Shown piece by piece: positions 1 through 9,303 of a DNA stretch of 64,000 bases (position 1 is its first letter; each line of letters starts with the position of its first letter). A model generated the notes under the pieces. That model saw only the letters and a program-made list of their open reading frames with translations, ran no database searches and had not been told where the DNA came from. The stretch lies in assembly GCF_030246925.1 (NCBI RefSeq), contig NZ_CP126740.1, positions 992,001 to 1,056,000 on the forward strand, given 5' to 3'. The position numbers and the translations under genes were made by a program. The stretch is from Microbacterium sp. zg-Y625 (GTDB lineage Bacteria > Actinomycetota > Actinomycetes > Actinomycetales > Microbacteriaceae).

Positions 1-692
1 GATTCGACCTGGCCGAGGGGTTCCCCCTCATCACCACCAAGCGGGTGCACTTCAAATCCATCGCGTACGAGCTGCTGTGGTTCCTCCGGGGCGAATCGAA
101 CGTGTCGTGGCTGCGCGAGCACGGCGTCACGATCTGGGATGAGTGGGCGGATGCCGACGGCGAGCTGGGCCCGGTGTACGGCGTGCAGTGGCGCTCATGG
201 CCCACGCCCGACGGCGGTCACATCGACCAGATCGCCCAGATCGTCGACCAGATCCGCACCAACCCGGACTCCCGCCGCCTCATCGTCTCGGCCTGGAACG
301 TGGCCGACATCCCGAACATGGCCCTCGCGCCCTGCCACGCGCTCTTCCAGTTCTACGTCGCCGACGGCAAGCTCTCCTGCCAGCTCTACCAGCGCAGCGC
401 CGACCTGTTCCTCGGCGTGCCGTTCAACATCGCCTCCTACGCCCTGCTGACCCTCATGGTCGCGCAGCAGACCGGCCTCGAGCCCGGCGAGTTCGTCTGG
501 ACCGGCGGCGACTGCCACATCTACGACAACCACCTCGAGCAGGTGCGCGAGCAGCTCAGCCGCGACCCGTACCCGTACCCGACCCTGCGCCTGGCCCGCA
601 CCCCGGAGTCGATCTTCGACTATCGGTACGAGGACTTCGTCGTCGAGGACTACCGTCACCACCCGGCGATCCGCGCCGCGGTGGCGGTGTGA
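1..692 (+). CDS. thyA: Thymidylate synthase, 5' end outside the window
   Basis: Makes dTMP from dUMP with methylene-tetrahydrofolate as methyl donor. The reading frame is open from base 3 to the TGA at 690-692 and lacks roughly the first 40 residues, which lie left of the window. What is visible is collinear with E. coli ThyA: the TTKRVHFKS segment, WDEWAD, the catalytic Cys in [10 protein letters not shown] (codon 333-335), the [20 protein letters not shown] dUMP site and the C-terminal AVAV. The GTG at 45 is an internal valine, not a start. The stop overlaps the folA start (GTGA), the usual thyA-folA coupling, since ThyA turns over the dihydrofolate that FolA reduces. Confidence 0.97.
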   Translation, partial: FDLAEGFPLITTKRVHFKSIAYELLWFLRGESNVSWLREHGVTIWDEWADADGELGPVYGVQWRSWPTPDGGHIDQIAQIVDQIRTNPDSRRLIVSAWNVADIPNMALAPCHALFQFYVADGKLSCQLYQRSADLFLGVPFNIASYALLTLMVAQQTGLEPGEFVWTGGDCHIYDNHLEQVREQLSRDPYPYPTLRLARTPESIFDYRYEDFVVEDYRHHPAIRAAVAV

Positions 693-1198
693 CCGCGCCG
701 ATCGGCCTCGTCTGGGCCGAAGCCCGCGGCGGAGTGATCGGAGCCGAGGGCGGCATGCCCTGGCACGTCCCCGAAGACCTCGCGCACTTCAAGGCGGTCA
801 CCGTCGGCGCGCCCGTGGTGATGGGGCGGAAGACCTGGGAGTCGTTCCCCGAGCGGTTCCGGCCGCTCCCTGGGCGCCGCAACATCGTCGTGACCCGCGA
901 CGAGGAATGGTCTGCCGCCGGCGCCGAGCGTGCGTCCTCACTGGATGCCGCTCTCCATCTGGCAGAGGCCCACGACCCGGCGCGCGTCTGGGTGATCGGC
1001 GGCGGTGGGCTCTTCCGCGAGGCCATCGGCCGGGCCGACCTGCTGGAGGTCACCGAACTGGATCTCGACGTCGACGGCGACACGTTCGCGCCAGACCGCT
1101 CTTCCTGGCGCATCGTCGTCGCCGACCCGGGGGAGGGGTGGCACACGTCGCGCACCGGCATCCGCTACCGTTTCCTCACCCTCCAGCCGCCGTCGTAG
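689..1198 (+). CDS. folA: Dihydrofolate reductase
   Basis: Reduces dihydrofolate to tetrahydrofolate with NADPH. 169 residues from the GTG at 689, which overlaps the thyA stop by GTGA; this is a normal DHFR length, while an earlier start would run into thyA. Visible motifs are [17 protein letters not shown] (substrate loop, Trp25 and the acidic Asp30), [11 protein letters not shown] (NADPH site) and [14 protein letters not shown]. It is translationally coupled to thyA. Its TAG stop (1196-1198) is part of the TAGGCT -10 of the next gene. Confidence 0.97.
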   Translation: MTAPIGLVWAEARGGVIGAEGGMPWHVPEDLAHFKAVTVGAPVVMGRKTWESFPERFRPLPGRRNIVVTRDEEWSAAGAERASSLDAALHLAEAHDPARVWVIGGGGLFREAIGRADLLEVTELDLDVDGDTFAPDRSSWRIVVADPGEGWHTSRTGIRYRFLTLQPPS

Positions 1199-1201
1199 GC
1201 T
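1196..1201 (+). promoter_or_regulatory. -10 TAGGCT for the SDR gene
   Basis: Six bases lie between the hexamer and ATG 1208, so transcription would start at or next to the ATG (leaderless). It overlaps the folA stop codon. Confidence 0.6.
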
Positions 1202-1207
1202 CGCTCC

Positions 1208-1972
1208 ATGGCGAAGACGGCCCTGATCACCGGCGCGAGCTCCGGACTCGGCGCCGAGTACGCCCGTGAGCTGGCTGAGCGCGGCATGGATCTCGTGCTC
1301 GTCGCACGGGATGCCGATGCGCTCGCCGCCTTGGCAGACGACCTCACCACGGCGCACGGTGTCCGGTGCGAGCCGCTCGCCGCCGACCTGCTCGATCCCG
1401 AAGGCCTCGCCGCGGTCGTCGGGCGACTGGGCGACGAGGAGCGCCCCGTCGACATGCTCGTCAACAACGCCGGCTTCGGGCTGCCGCTCGCGTTCGAGAC
1501 GAACGACATCGCCGACGAGCAGCGGCACCTCTCCCTGCACGTCGCCGTGCCGATGGCGCTCATGCGTGCCGCCCTGCCCGGCATGCTCGCCCGGCACCGC
1601 GGGCGCATCGTCAACGTGGCATCCGTCGCCGCCTTCACTCCGCGCTCGACCTACGGCGCCGCCAAGGGGTGGCTCATCAGCTTCAGCCGCTGGGCGAACG
1701 TCGAATACGGCCCGCGCGGCGTGACCGTCACCGCGGTGTGCCCCGGGTTCACGCACACGAACTTCCACGAGCGCATGGGCATGGAGCCGGGGCGCGAGGG
1801 GGTGCCGGGGTGGATGTGGCTCGACGCCCGCGACGTCGTGGCCGACTCGCTCCGCGACGTCGCCCGGGGGAAGTCCGTCTCGGTGCCGTCGCTGCGCTAC
1901 AAGGCGCTCGTGGCGCTCACCCGCGTGCTGCCCGACCGTGTCGTGGTGGCCGTCGCCTCGCGCGGCCGCTGA
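1208..1972 (+). CDS. Short-chain dehydrogenase/reductase
   Basis: A classical SDR of 254 residues, cytosolic, NAD(P)-dependent, substrate unknown. The Rossmann motif TGASSGLG is at residues 9-16, NNAG at 86-89, the catalytic Ser near 139 (NVASVAAF) and Tyr149-x3-Lys153 in TYGAAK. The C-terminal part (VCPGFTHTNFHERMG) resembles the group of SDRs often called SDR family oxidoreductase or DltE-like. A leaderless start at ATG 1208 is supported by the -10 just upstream. The gene abuts the convergent Nudix gene without any gap: the two stops share TGATCA at 1970-1975. Function beyond the fold cannot be read from the sequence. Confidence 0.9.
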   Translation: MAKTALITGASSGLGAEYARELAERGMDLVLVARDADALAALADDLTTAHGVRCEPLAADLLDPEGLAAVVGRLGDEERPVDMLVNNAGFGLPLAFETNDIADEQRHLSLHVAVPMALMRAALPGMLARHRGRIVNVASVAAFTPRSTYGAAKGWLISFSRWANVEYGPRGVTVTAVCPGFTHTNFHERMGMEPGREGVPGWMWLDARDVVADSLRDVARGKSVSVPSLRYKALVALTRVLPDRVVVAVASRGR

Positions 1973-2512
1973 TCAGGCGAAGCGCCCCAGGCGGATGCCG
2001 GCGTAGGCCAGAGCGGCGATCGTCTCCCCGTCGGTGATGCGGCCGTCGGCGATCATCGCGAGCGCGTCGGCGAACGGCACCCAGTGCACGGCGTCGATCC
2101 CCTCCTCGGCCTGCGTGTGCGCGGCGTCCTGCACCGTGCCGATGCCGCGGGCGAGGAAGACATGCTCGGGGGCGACCGCGATCCCGTTCAGCGCGTTCAT
2201 CACGCCCAGGCTCTCCCATTCGGATGCCGCCACGCCCGCCTCCTCCGCGAGCTCGCGGCGGGCGGCGTCCAGCGGGTCTTCGCCGTCGGAACCGCCGGCG
2301 GGGACCTCGAGCGACGACCCGACTGTGTACCGGTCCACCGCCACCAGGCAGACGCGCTGTTCGTCGTCGACGGCGACGACGAACACGGCCGGATGCCGCA
2401 TCTCGACCACCCCGTAGATGCCCCGTCCGGCGGGGCCGGTGACGGCATCCTCCCGCACGCGGATCCACCTGTTGCCGTACACCTCGTGGGTCGATCGGGT
2501 CTGCCACGTCAT
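1973..2512 (-). CDS. Nudix hydrolase, ADP-ribose pyrophosphatase-like
   Basis: 179 residues. The Nudix helix reads GGSDGEDPLDAARRELAEEAGV: E-x7-REL-x-EEAG is intact, but the glycine-to-glutamate spacing is one residue shorter than the usual G-x5-E. The N-terminal strand region (THEVYGNRWIRVREDAV) and the EVPAG segment before the box are typical of ADP-sugar pyrophosphatases such as NudF. It probably cleaves a nucleoside-diphosphate sugar; the substrate is an inference. A divergent partner of dapA. The -10 on its strand (2519-2524) sits six bases before the ATG. Confidence 0.85.
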   Translation of the reverse strand: MTWQTRSTHEVYGNRWIRVREDAVTGPAGRGIYGVVEMRHPAVFVVAVDDEQRVCLVAVDRYTVGSSLEVPAGGSDGEDPLDAARRELAEEAGVAASEWESLGVMNALNGIAVAPEHVFLARGIGTVQDAAHTQAEEGIDAVHWVPFADALAMIADGRITDGETIAALAYAGIRLGRFA

Positions 2513-2518
2513 GGCGCG

Positions 2519-2524
2519 ACACTA
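2519..2524 (-). promoter_or_regulatory. -10 TAGTGT for the Nudix gene
   Basis: On the minus strand TAGTGT is followed by six bases and then the ATG at 2512, giving a probably leaderless mRNA. Confidence 0.5.
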
Positions 2525-2547
2525 TCGGGAGCGTCCCGGTGAACCGA

Positions 2548-2553
2548 TACCCT
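2548..2553 (+). promoter_or_regulatory. -10 TACCCT for dapA
   Basis: Six bases separate it from ATG 2560. This spacing favours the ATG at 2560 over the upstream GTG at 2539. Confidence 0.55.
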
Positions 2554-2559
2554 GGGAAC

Positions 2560-3537
2560 ATGACGCATCAGGCCAACCCCTTCGGACAGGTCCTCGTCGC
2601 GCTGGTCACACCGATGACCGCCGACGGTGAGGTGGACTGGCCCGCCGTCGAGAAGCACATGGACGACGTCATCACCGCCGGGGCCGATGGCATCGTCGTC
2701 ACCGGCACCACGGGGGAGACGAGCACCCTCACCGACCCCGAGAAGATCCGTCTCGTCGAGGTCGGCAAGGACGTCGCGGCCGGCCGCGCCAAGATCATCA
2801 CGGGCGGCGGCTCGAACGAGACCGCCCACGCCATCGAGCTCTACAAGGCGAGCGAGAAGGCCGGCGCCGACGGCATCATGATCGTCACGCCGTACTACAA
2901 CAAGCCCACGCAGGCCGGCATCCTCACGCACTTCCGTCTCGTCGCCGACGCGACCGACCTGCCGGTCATCCTCTACGACATCCCCGGCCGCACCGGGGTG
3001 CCCATCAAGTACGAGACGATCCTCCGTCTCGCCAAGCATCCGAACATCCTCGCGGTCAAAGACGCCAAGGGCGACTTCAGCGAGGTCAGCCGGGTGCTCA
3101 ACCAAACCGACCTGATGTACTTCTCAGGCGACGACGCGAACGCGCTTCCGCACCTCGCGATCGGCGCCACCGGCTTGATCGGGGTGACCGCGAACATCGC
3201 GGCCGCACCCTATCGGGTCATCGTCGACGCCGTGAACCGGGGCGACCTCGCCGCGGCCACGGCGGCTCACAAGCAGCTGGAGCCCCTCGTGCGCGCAGTC
3301 ATGACGCACGTACCGGGCACGGTGAGCGCGAAGTACATCCTGCACGGCCTCGGTCGCATCTCCAGCCCCCGCGTCCGCCTGCCCCTCGTGGGGCCGGAGG
3401 AGTGGGAGGCCGCGATGATCGAGGACGAGCTTTCCCTGGTGACCGACGTCGTCGGCGCTGATTTCTCCAATTTCCGCCCCGACCGCAACGCGGCAGCTGG
3501 CGGCGCACTCCCGAAGGTTCACGGCACGACACGATGA
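2560..3537 (+). CDS. dapA: 4-hydroxy-tetrahydrodipicolinate synthase
   Basis: Condenses pyruvate with aspartate semialdehyde, the first committed step of lysine and diaminopimelate synthesis. 325 residues; the (beta/alpha)8 motifs are clear: GTTGETSTLT at about 49-58, PYYNKP at 111-116, Tyr139 in LYDIPGRTG, and the Schiff-base Lys167 in VKDAKGD. The protein is about 30 residues longer than E. coli DapA, mainly at the C terminus. The start at 2560 follows the -10 spacing. It overlaps the RNase J gene (ATGA at 3534-3537), a dapA-rnj arrangement common in actinobacteria. dapF, a later enzyme of the pathway, lies at 14540. Confidence 0.97.
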   Translation: MTHQANPFGQVLVALVTPMTADGEVDWPAVEKHMDDVITAGADGIVVTGTTGETSTLTDPEKIRLVEVGKDVAAGRAKIITGGGSNETAHAIELYKASEKAGADGIMIVTPYYNKPTQAGILTHFRLVADATDLPVILYDIPGRTGVPIKYETILRLAKHPNILAVKDAKGDFSEVSRVLNQTDLMYFSGDDANALPHLAIGATGLIGVTANIAAAPYRVIVDAVNRGDLAAATAAHKQLEPLVRAVMTHVPGTVSAKYILHGLGRISSPRVRLPLVGPEEWEAAMIEDELSLVTDVVGADFSNFRPDRNAAAGGALPKVHGTTR

Positions 3538-5213
3538 GTCCCCACGAGATCACCTCGCCCCCCACCCTCGCCCCCGAAACCCTCCGCGTCACGCCACTCG
3601 GCGGCCTCGGGGAGATCGGGCGCAACATGACCGTCTTCGAATACGAGGGGAAGCTCCTCGTCGTCGACTGCGGCGTGCTGTTCCCCGAGGAGCACCAGCC
3701 GGGGGTCGACCTGATCCTGCCGGACTTCGAACCGATCAAGCACCGCCTCGACGACATCGTCGGCGTCGTGCTGACGCACGGTCACGAGGACCACATCGGC
3801 GCCGTGCCGTACCTGCTGCGTCTCAAGCGCGACATCCCCCTGATCGGCTCGGGGCTCACCCTTGCCCTCGTCGAGGCGAAGCTGAAAGAGCACCGGATCA
3901 AGCCCTACTCGCTCACCGTGCGAGAGGGCCAGAAGGAGCAGGTCGGCCCGTTCGACCTGGAGTTCGTGGCGGTCAACCACTCCATCCCCGACGCGCTCGC
4001 CGTCGCCATCCACACGCCCGCCGGCATGGCGCTCGTGACCGGCGACTTCAAGATGGATCAGCTGCCGCTGGACGGCCGCCTCACCGACCTGCGCGCCTTC
4101 GGCCGACTGGGCGAGCAGGGCGTGGACCTCTTCCTCGTCGACTCCACGAACGCCGACGTGCCGGGGTTCACCCCGCTGGAGCGTTCGATCGGGCCCGTGC
4201 TCGACCAGGTCATCGCCAAGGCGCCGCGTCGCGTGATCGTCGCCAGCTTCTCGAGCCACGTGCACCGTGTGCAGCAGGTGCTCGATGCCGCCCACTCCAA
4301 CGGCCGCCGCGTCGCGCTTCTCGGCCGCAGCATGCTGCGCAACATGACGATCGCCGCCGACCTCGGCTACCTCACCGTCCCCGAGGGCGTGCTGATCGAC
4401 TACAAGAAGGCCCAGGACCTGCCCGACGACAAGATCGTCTACATGTCGACCGGCTCGCAGGGTGAGCCGATGGCGGTGCTCAGCCGCATGGCCAACCTCG
4501 ACCACGCGATCGAGCCGGGTCCCGGTGACACCGTGATCCTGGCATCCAGCCTCATCCCCGGCAACGAGAACGCCGTCTACCGCGTCATCGACGGGCTCAC
4601 CAAGCTCGGCGCGAACGTGGTGCACAAGGGCAACGCGAAGGTGCACGTCTCGGGGCACGCCGCCGCCGGCGAGCTGCTCTACTGCTACAACATCCTGAAG
4701 CCGAAGAACGTGCTGCCCGTGCACGGCGAGTACCGCCACCTGATGGCGAACGCCAAGCTCGCACAGGACACCGGCGTGCCGGCCGAGCGCACCATCCTCG
4801 GCGAGAACGGCACGGTCGTCGACCTCAAGGACGGCGTGGCCACGGTGGTCGGCCAGCTCGACATCGGCTTCGTGTACGTCGACGGCTCGACGGTCGGTGA
4901 GATCACCGATGCCGACCTCAAGGACCGCCGCATCCTCGGCGAGGAGGGGTTCATCTCCGTCATCGTCGTGGTGGATGCCGCCACCGGCGCCGTGATCACC
5001 GGCCCCGAGATCCACGCCCGCGGCTTCGCCGAGGACGACTCGGTGTTCGACGATGTGAAGCCCAAGATCGCGGCCGCACTCGCCGAGGCGTCGAAGTCGG
5101 GCGTGCGCGACTCGCACGCCCTCTCGCAGGTCGTCCGTCGCACGATCGGCCGCTGGGTCAACCAGCGTCTGCGTCGCCGTCCGATGATCGTGCCGCTCGT
5201 GATCGAGGCGTAA
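3534..5213 (+). CDS. rnj: Ribonuclease J
   Basis: A metallo-beta-lactamase/beta-CASP nuclease with both 5'-3' exo- and endonuclease activity, used in mRNA turnover and rRNA maturation. 559 residues. The zinc site LTHGHEDHIGA is near 80-90, followed by the His in NHSIPDALA, the Asp in TGDFKMD, the beta-CASP motif around SSHVHRVQQ, and PVHGEYRHL toward the end. The C-terminal domain (RRILGEEGFISVIVVVDAATG) is the RNase J type. It starts in the dapA stop (ATGA) and is followed by a strong hairpin at 5228-5260. Confidence 0.96.
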   Translation: MSPHEITSPPTLAPETLRVTPLGGLGEIGRNMTVFEYEGKLLVVDCGVLFPEEHQPGVDLILPDFEPIKHRLDDIVGVVLTHGHEDHIGAVPYLLRLKRDIPLIGSGLTLALVEAKLKEHRIKPYSLTVREGQKEQVGPFDLEFVAVNHSIPDALAVAIHTPAGMALVTGDFKMDQLPLDGRLTDLRAFGRLGEQGVDLFLVDSTNADVPGFTPLERSIGPVLDQVIAKAPRRVIVASFSSHVHRVQQVLDAAHSNGRRVALLGRSMLRNMTIAADLGYLTVPEGVLIDYKKAQDLPDDKIVYMSTGSQGEPMAVLSRMANLDHAIEPGPGDTVILASSLIPGNENAVYRVIDGLTKLGANVVHKGNAKVHVSGHAAAGELLYCYNILKPKNVLPVHGEYRHLMANAKLAQDTGVPAERTILGENGTVVDLKDGVATVVGQLDIGFVYVDGSTVGEITDADLKDRRILGEEGFISVIVVVDAATGAVITGPEIHARGFAEDDSVFDDVKPKIAAALAEASKSGVRDSHALSQVVRRTIGRWVNQRLRRRPMIVPLVIEA

Positions 5214-5227
5214 CCGCCTGCTTCCGA

Positions 5228-5260
5228 CGCCCGCGGGCCGCCTGGTGCGGTCCGCGGGCG
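5228..5260 (+). terminator. Terminator after dapA-rnj
   Basis: CGCCCGCGG (5228-5236) pairs with CCGCGGGCG (5252-5260), and CCGC/GCGG extend the stem inside the loop (5238-5241 with 5247-5250). TTCTGCGTT follows. Confidence 0.8.
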
Positions 5261-5356
5261 TTCTGCGTTCGTGGGGTGCGGTGTCGCAGTGGTCCGCGGG
5301 CCGCGCCGGGCCGAGCGAAGGCCGCGTCGTTCCGGGCAATGTCGGTGGTCCCGACG

Positions 5357-5362
5357 TAGCGT
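5357..5362 (+). promoter_or_regulatory. -10 TAGCGT for ftsK
   Basis: Six bases before ATG 5369. The intervening bases are GGAGGG, too close to the ATG for a normal ribosome binding site, so a leaderless start fits better. Confidence 0.55.
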
Positions 5363-5368
5363 GGAGGG

Positions 5369-8014
5369 ATGGCCAGGAGCAGCAGTTCGACCACGAGCGG
5401 CCGCGCGCCCGCGAAAGGGTCGTCTTCGCGCGCCCGCAAGCCGGCCCCCGCGCCCAAGCGCTACGTGGATGAGTCCGAGAAGCCCCCCGTCGTCGTGCGC
5501 GCCTGGATGGGGCTCGCCCACGCCACCGGCGGGCTGTTCCGGGCGTTCGGTCCCGAGACGCTCGAGAAGGACCAGCGCCGCGACGGCTTCCCGTTCCTTC
5601 TCGTGCTCATGGCGATCGCGGGCTCCGTGGTCGAGTGGTTCTTCATCGGCACCGAGGTCGCCGCCACGATCAGCGCCTACACCGCCGGGGCTCTCATCGG
5701 GCGTGAGGCGTTCATCCTTCCGGTCCTGCTGCTGCTGCTGGCGGGCTGGCTCTTCCGGCATCCGTCGTCGGTGCACGACAACGGGCGCATCGGCATCGGC
5801 TTCGGGCTCCTCGTCCTCACCATCGCGGGGTTCTGCCACGTGCTGGGTGGACGACCGCAGCCGAGCGAACTCCTGCCGTCGCTCAGCACGGCGGGAGGCC
5901 TCTTCGGCTGGATGGTCGGCGAGCCGCTGTCGTACCTGACCGAGATCGGCGCGTGCATCGTGCTCGGGCTGCTGGCGCTGCTCAGCGTGCTCATCATCAC
6001 CAAGACGCCGCCCAACCGCATCGGGCACCGCCTCGGCGACCTCTACGCCTGGATGTTCGGCACCGAGCGGGTCGAGAAGCCCGCTGCAGCGCCCGCGGCG
6101 GAGTCCACCGGCGACGATGACGACGCGCTGCCCTGGTGGCGACGGAACAAGTCCGGTCGCGAGGAGGATCCCGACGACGGGATCGGATCGCAGGACCTCA
6201 CCGCGCTGCTGTCCCCCCAGGGCGACACCGGCGGATTCGACCAGGCGATCGCGCCACCCCTGCCCCCGCCGCCTCTTCCGACGCAGGATGCCGCGACGGA
6301 AGTCATCCACCCCGATGTGACCGACGCGGTGCGCAAGGGCAGTCGGCGCTCCGACACCGGCATCCGCGAAGACGCCACCGAGGCGCAGGGCGACGGCGAG
6401 CTGCCCGGCATGTCCGGCCTCGGAGGCGACGGCGACGGCCTGCCGCCGTCTGCGACCTATCGCCTGCCCTCGACGGCCGCGCTGGCCGCCGGCACGCCGC
6501 CGAAGGCGCGGTCCGAAGCCAACGACGCCATGGTGCGCGCGATCACGAGCGTGTTCGAGCAGTTCTCCGTCGACGCGCGCGTCACGGGGTTCTCGCGGGG
6601 TCCGACAGTCACGCAGTACGAGATCGCCCTCGGGTCGGGCGTGAAGGTCGAGCGCATCACCGCTCTGACCAACAACATCGCCTACGCCGTCGCGTCGAAC
6701 GAGGTGCGCATCCTCGCCCCCATCCCCGGCAAGAGCGCGATCGGCGTGGAGATCCCCAACACCGACCGCGAGATCGTCACGCTCGGCGACGTGCTGCGTT
6801 CGTCCGCCGCGACCAACTCCGTGCACCCGATGACGATCGGCGTGGGCAAGGACGTCGGCGGCGGCTACGTCGTGGCCAACCTCGCCAAGATGCCCCACCT
6901 GCTTGTGGCGGGCTCCACGGGTTCCGGAAAGTCGAGCTTCGTCAACTCGATGATCACGAGCCTGCTCATGCGCGCCAAGCCCAGCGAGGTGCGCATGGTG
7001 CTGATCGACCCGAAGCGCGTCGAGCTCACGTCGTACGCCGGCGTGCCGCACCTCATCACGCCGATCATCACGAACCCCAAGAAGGCGGCCGAGGCGCTGC
7101 AGTGGGTCGTGAAGGAGATGGACATGCGGTACGACGACCTCGCGTCGTTCGGCTATCGCCACATCGACGACTTCAACCGCGCCGTCGTCGCCGGCGAGGT
7201 GCAGCTGCCCGCCGGCAGCGAACGCGTCCTGAAGCCCTACCCGTACCTGCTCGTCGTCGTCGACGAGCTGGCGGACCTCATGATGGTCGCCCCGCGCGAC
7301 GTCGAGGACTCCATCGTCCGCATCACGCAGCTCGCGCGCGCCAGCGGCATCCACCTGGTGCTCGCCACGCAGCGTCCGTCGGTCGACGTCGTCACCGGTC
7401 TCATCAAGGCCAACGTCCCCTCGCGCCTGGCGTTCGCCGTGACGAGCGTCACCGACTCGCGCGTCATCCTCGATCAGCCGGGCGCCGATCGCCTGATCGG
7501 CCAGGGCGATGCCCTCTTCAGCCCGATGGGCACCTCCAAGGCCCTGCGCGTGCAGGGCGCCTGGGTGAGTGAGAGCGAGATCGAGAAGGTCGTCAAGCAC
7601 GTCACGCAGCAGGCGCGTCCGGAGTATCGCAAGGACGTCGCCGCGGTGGCGGAGAAGAAGGAGGTCGACGCCGACATCGGGGACGACCTCGAGTTGCTCC
7701 TCGCGGCCGCCGAGCTCGTCGTGTCGACGCAGTTCGGTTCGACCTCCATGCTGCAGCGCAAGCTCCGCGTCGGGTTCGCCAAGGCCGGGCGTTTGATGGA
7801 TCTGCTGGAGTCGCGCGAGATCGTCGGCGCCTCCGAGGGGTCCAAAGCGCGCGACGTGCTCGTGACCGCGGAGCAGCTGCCGGGGGTGCTCGCTCGACTG
7901 CGCGGCGAGGAGGTCCCCGAGGAGGAGGACCCCGTCGAGGAGCAGTTCGCCGGGTATGAGGTCGTGGAGGAGAGCTCCGACGACGAGGATGCCTGGGGCC
8001 TGACCGGGCGCTGA
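5369..8014 (+). CDS. ftsK: DNA translocase FtsK/SpoIIIE
   Basis: Membrane-anchored hexameric pump that moves chromosome ends through the division septum and activates dif recombination. 881 residues. A basic N terminus (about 1-30) is followed by several hydrophobic segments between about 70 and 215, then an acidic/proline-rich linker (about 220-385). The motor carries Walker [10 protein letters not shown] near 515 and a Walker [13 protein letters not shown] near 625. The C-terminal winged-helix gamma domain ([24 protein letters not shown]), which reads KOPS, is present, and the gene ends in an acidic tail. It is followed 25 bp on by pgsA, which has its own -10. Confidence 0.96.
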   Translation: MARSSSSTTSGRAPAKGSSSRARKPAPAPKRYVDESEKPPVVVRAWMGLAHATGGLFRAFGPETLEKDQRRDGFPFLLVLMAIAGSVVEWFFIGTEVAATISAYTAGALIGREAFILPVLLLLLAGWLFRHPSSVHDNGRIGIGFGLLVLTIAGFCHVLGGRPQPSELLPSLSTAGGLFGWMVGEPLSYLTEIGACIVLGLLALLSVLIITKTPPNRIGHRLGDLYAWMFGTERVEKPAAAPAAESTGDDDDALPWWRRNKSGREEDPDDGIGSQDLTALLSPQGDTGGFDQAIAPPLPPPPLPTQDAATEVIHPDVTDAVRKGSRRSDTGIREDATEAQGDGELPGMSGLGGDGDGLPPSATYRLPSTAALAAGTPPKARSEANDAMVRAITSVFEQFSVDARVTGFSRGPTVTQYEIALGSGVKVERITALTNNIAYAVASNEVRILAPIPGKSAIGVEIPNTDREIVTLGDVLRSSAATNSVHPMTIGVGKDVGGGYVVANLAKMPHLLVAGSTGSGKSSFVNSMITSLLMRAKPSEVRMVLIDPKRVELTSYAGVPHLITPIITNPKKAAEALQWVVKEMDMRYDDLASFGYRHIDDFNRAVVAGEVQLPAGSERVLKPYPYLLVVVDELADLMMVAPRDVEDSIVRITQLARASGIHLVLATQRPSVDVVTGLIKANVPSRLAFAVTSVTDSRVILDQPGADRLIGQGDALFSPMGTSKALRVQGAWVSESEIEKVVKHVTQQARPEYRKDVAAVAEKKEVDADIGDDLELLLAAAELVVSTQFGSTSMLQRKLRVGFAKAGRLMDLLESREIVGASEGSKARDVLVTAEQLPGVLARLRGEEVPEEEDPVEEQFAGYEVVEESSDDEDAWGLTGR

Positions 8015-8027
8015 CCCGCAGAGCAAC

Positions 8028-8033
8028 TAGGCT
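8028..8033 (+). promoter_or_regulatory. -10 TAGGCT for pgsA
   Basis: Six bases before GTG 8040; leaderless geometry. Confidence 0.6.
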
Positions 8034-8039
8034 CGATTC

Positions 8040-8618
8040 GTGGCGATCCCGAGGCAGCTCCCCAATGCGATCACGATCGCGCGCATCCTGTGCGCGCCGG
8101 TCTTCCTGTGGATGCTGCTGGCCGATGGCGGTGCCGACGGCGCGCTGCGATGGTGGGCTGCGGTGCTGTTCATCGTGGCCATCGCCACCGACGGGATCGA
8201 CGGCTATCTGGCCCGCAAGCACGACATCGTCACGGATCTCGGCAAGCTGCTCGACCCGATCGCCGACAAGGCGCTCACCGGCTGCGCGTTCGTCGGGCTT
8301 TCGATCCTCGCCGAACTGCCCTGGTGGGTCACCGTCGTGGTGCTGGTGCGCGAGGTCGGCGTCACCGTGCACCGTCTGATCGTGGCCAGCGACCACGTGG
8401 TGGCGGCGGCGTGGATGGGCAAGCTCAAGACCGTCGCCCAGGCCGTCGCGCTGTCGCTCGCACTGCTTCCGCTGTGGACGGTGGTGGGGGAGTGGATCCA
8501 CTGGGTCAACCTCGTGACCATGACCATCGCCGTGCTGCTCACCGTCGCCAGCGGAATCGACTACATCGTCGCGGAGGTGCGCGGCTCACGGCGCGCACGA
8601 CGCGGGGCGGCCTCGTGA
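8040..8618 (+). CDS. pgsA: CDP-diacylglycerol-glycerol-3-phosphate 3-phosphatidyltransferase
   Basis: Integral membrane enzyme that makes phosphatidylglycerol phosphate. 192 residues with several hydrophobic helices. The CDP-alcohol phosphatidyltransferase signature D-G-x2-A-R-x8-G-x3-D-x3-D is complete in DGYLARKHDIVTDLGKLLDPIADK (about residues 50-75). GTG 8040 is preferred because of the -10 spacing. The stop overlaps the cinA start (GTGA). The order ftsK-pgsA-cinA-clgR-recA is widely conserved in actinobacteria. Confidence 0.94.
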   Translation: MAIPRQLPNAITIARILCAPVFLWMLLADGGADGALRWWAAVLFIVAIATDGIDGYLARKHDIVTDLGKLLDPIADKALTGCAFVGLSILAELPWWVTVVVLVREVGVTVHRLIVASDHVVAAAWMGKLKTVAQAVALSLALLPLWTVVGEWIHWVNLVTMTIAVLLTVASGIDYIVAEVRGSRRARRGAAS

Positions 8619-9166
8619 GCCCGTTCCGCTCCGCTCCCGATCCCGACCTGCCCGACGACGCGGAGCAGACCCTCGTCTCGGGGGGACGCCGCAGCCAGGC
8701 CGAGCTGCTCGTGGAGCGCCTGCGCGAGCTCGGCTGGACGGTCGGCGTGGCCGAGTCGCTCACGGGTGGCCTGGTGATCTCGTCGCTCGTCGCGGTGCCC
8801 GGGGCGTCCGCCGTCGTCCGCGGCGGCATCGTCGCCTACGCGACAGACCTCAAGCAGTCGCTCCTCGGCGTGGATGCGCTGCTGCTCGAAGCGCACGGGC
8901 CGGTGCACGAGCGCGTGGCCCGCCAGATGGCGCGCGGTGTGCGCAACGCCGTCGGGGCGGCTGGCCTTCCCGCCGACATCGGCATCGCCACCACCGGCAT
9001 CGCCGGCCCCGACTCGCCGGACGGGCAGCCGGTCGGCACCGTGCACGTGGCGGTGTCCACCTCGCTCGGATCCCGGGTGGAATCCCTGGTTCTCCAGGGC
9101 GACCGCGAGCAGATCCGCAACGCCGCAGCCGTTCACGCCGTCTCGTTGGCGCTCGATGCGCTGTAG
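8615..9166 (+). CDS. cinA: CinA C-terminal-type nicotinamide-nucleotide amidohydrolase
   Basis: 183 residues corresponding to the C-terminal (PncC) half of CinA, which deamidates nicotinamide mononucleotide to nicotinate mononucleotide for NAD recycling. The N-terminal ADP-ribose/molybdopterin-like half is absent, as in other actinobacterial CinA proteins. Motifs: VGVAESLTGGLVISSLVAVPGAS, GGIVAYATDLKQSLLGV, ATTGIAGPDSPDGQPVGTVHVAV. It begins at GTG 8615 inside the pgsA stop. A short hairpin overlaps its own TAG stop. Confidence 0.92.
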   Translation: MSPFRSAPDPDLPDDAEQTLVSGGRRSQAELLVERLRELGWTVGVAESLTGGLVISSLVAVPGASAVVRGGIVAYATDLKQSLLGVDALLLEAHGPVHERVARQMARGVRNAVGAAGLPADIGIATTGIAGPDSPDGQPVGTVHVAVSTSLGSRVESLVLQGDREQIRNAAAVHAVSLALDAL

Positions 9167-9182
9167 CGGGAACAGATCCCGC
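9166..9182 (+). terminator. Weak hairpin after cinA
   Basis: GCGGGA (9166-9171), loop of five, TCCCGC (9177-9182). Only 6 bp and no T tract, so at best a weak terminator. Confidence 0.35.
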
Positions 9183-9303
9183 AGGCCGTGCGTTACTGCA
9201 GTCGGATTCTCACCACACGCACAACAAGCGGGATTATATTGACAGCTCTGGTCGTTGTACTGTGTTGCACCCAACGGGAATCGAAAGCGAGAGGGGGCCC
9301 GAA

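Noticed and set aside
4685..8026. A 1,113-codon open frame antisense to rnj and ftsK
   Set aside because: Long antisense frames are expected in GC-rich DNA with GC third positions. The translation is low-complexity Arg/His/Asp, and the plus strand carries clear families.
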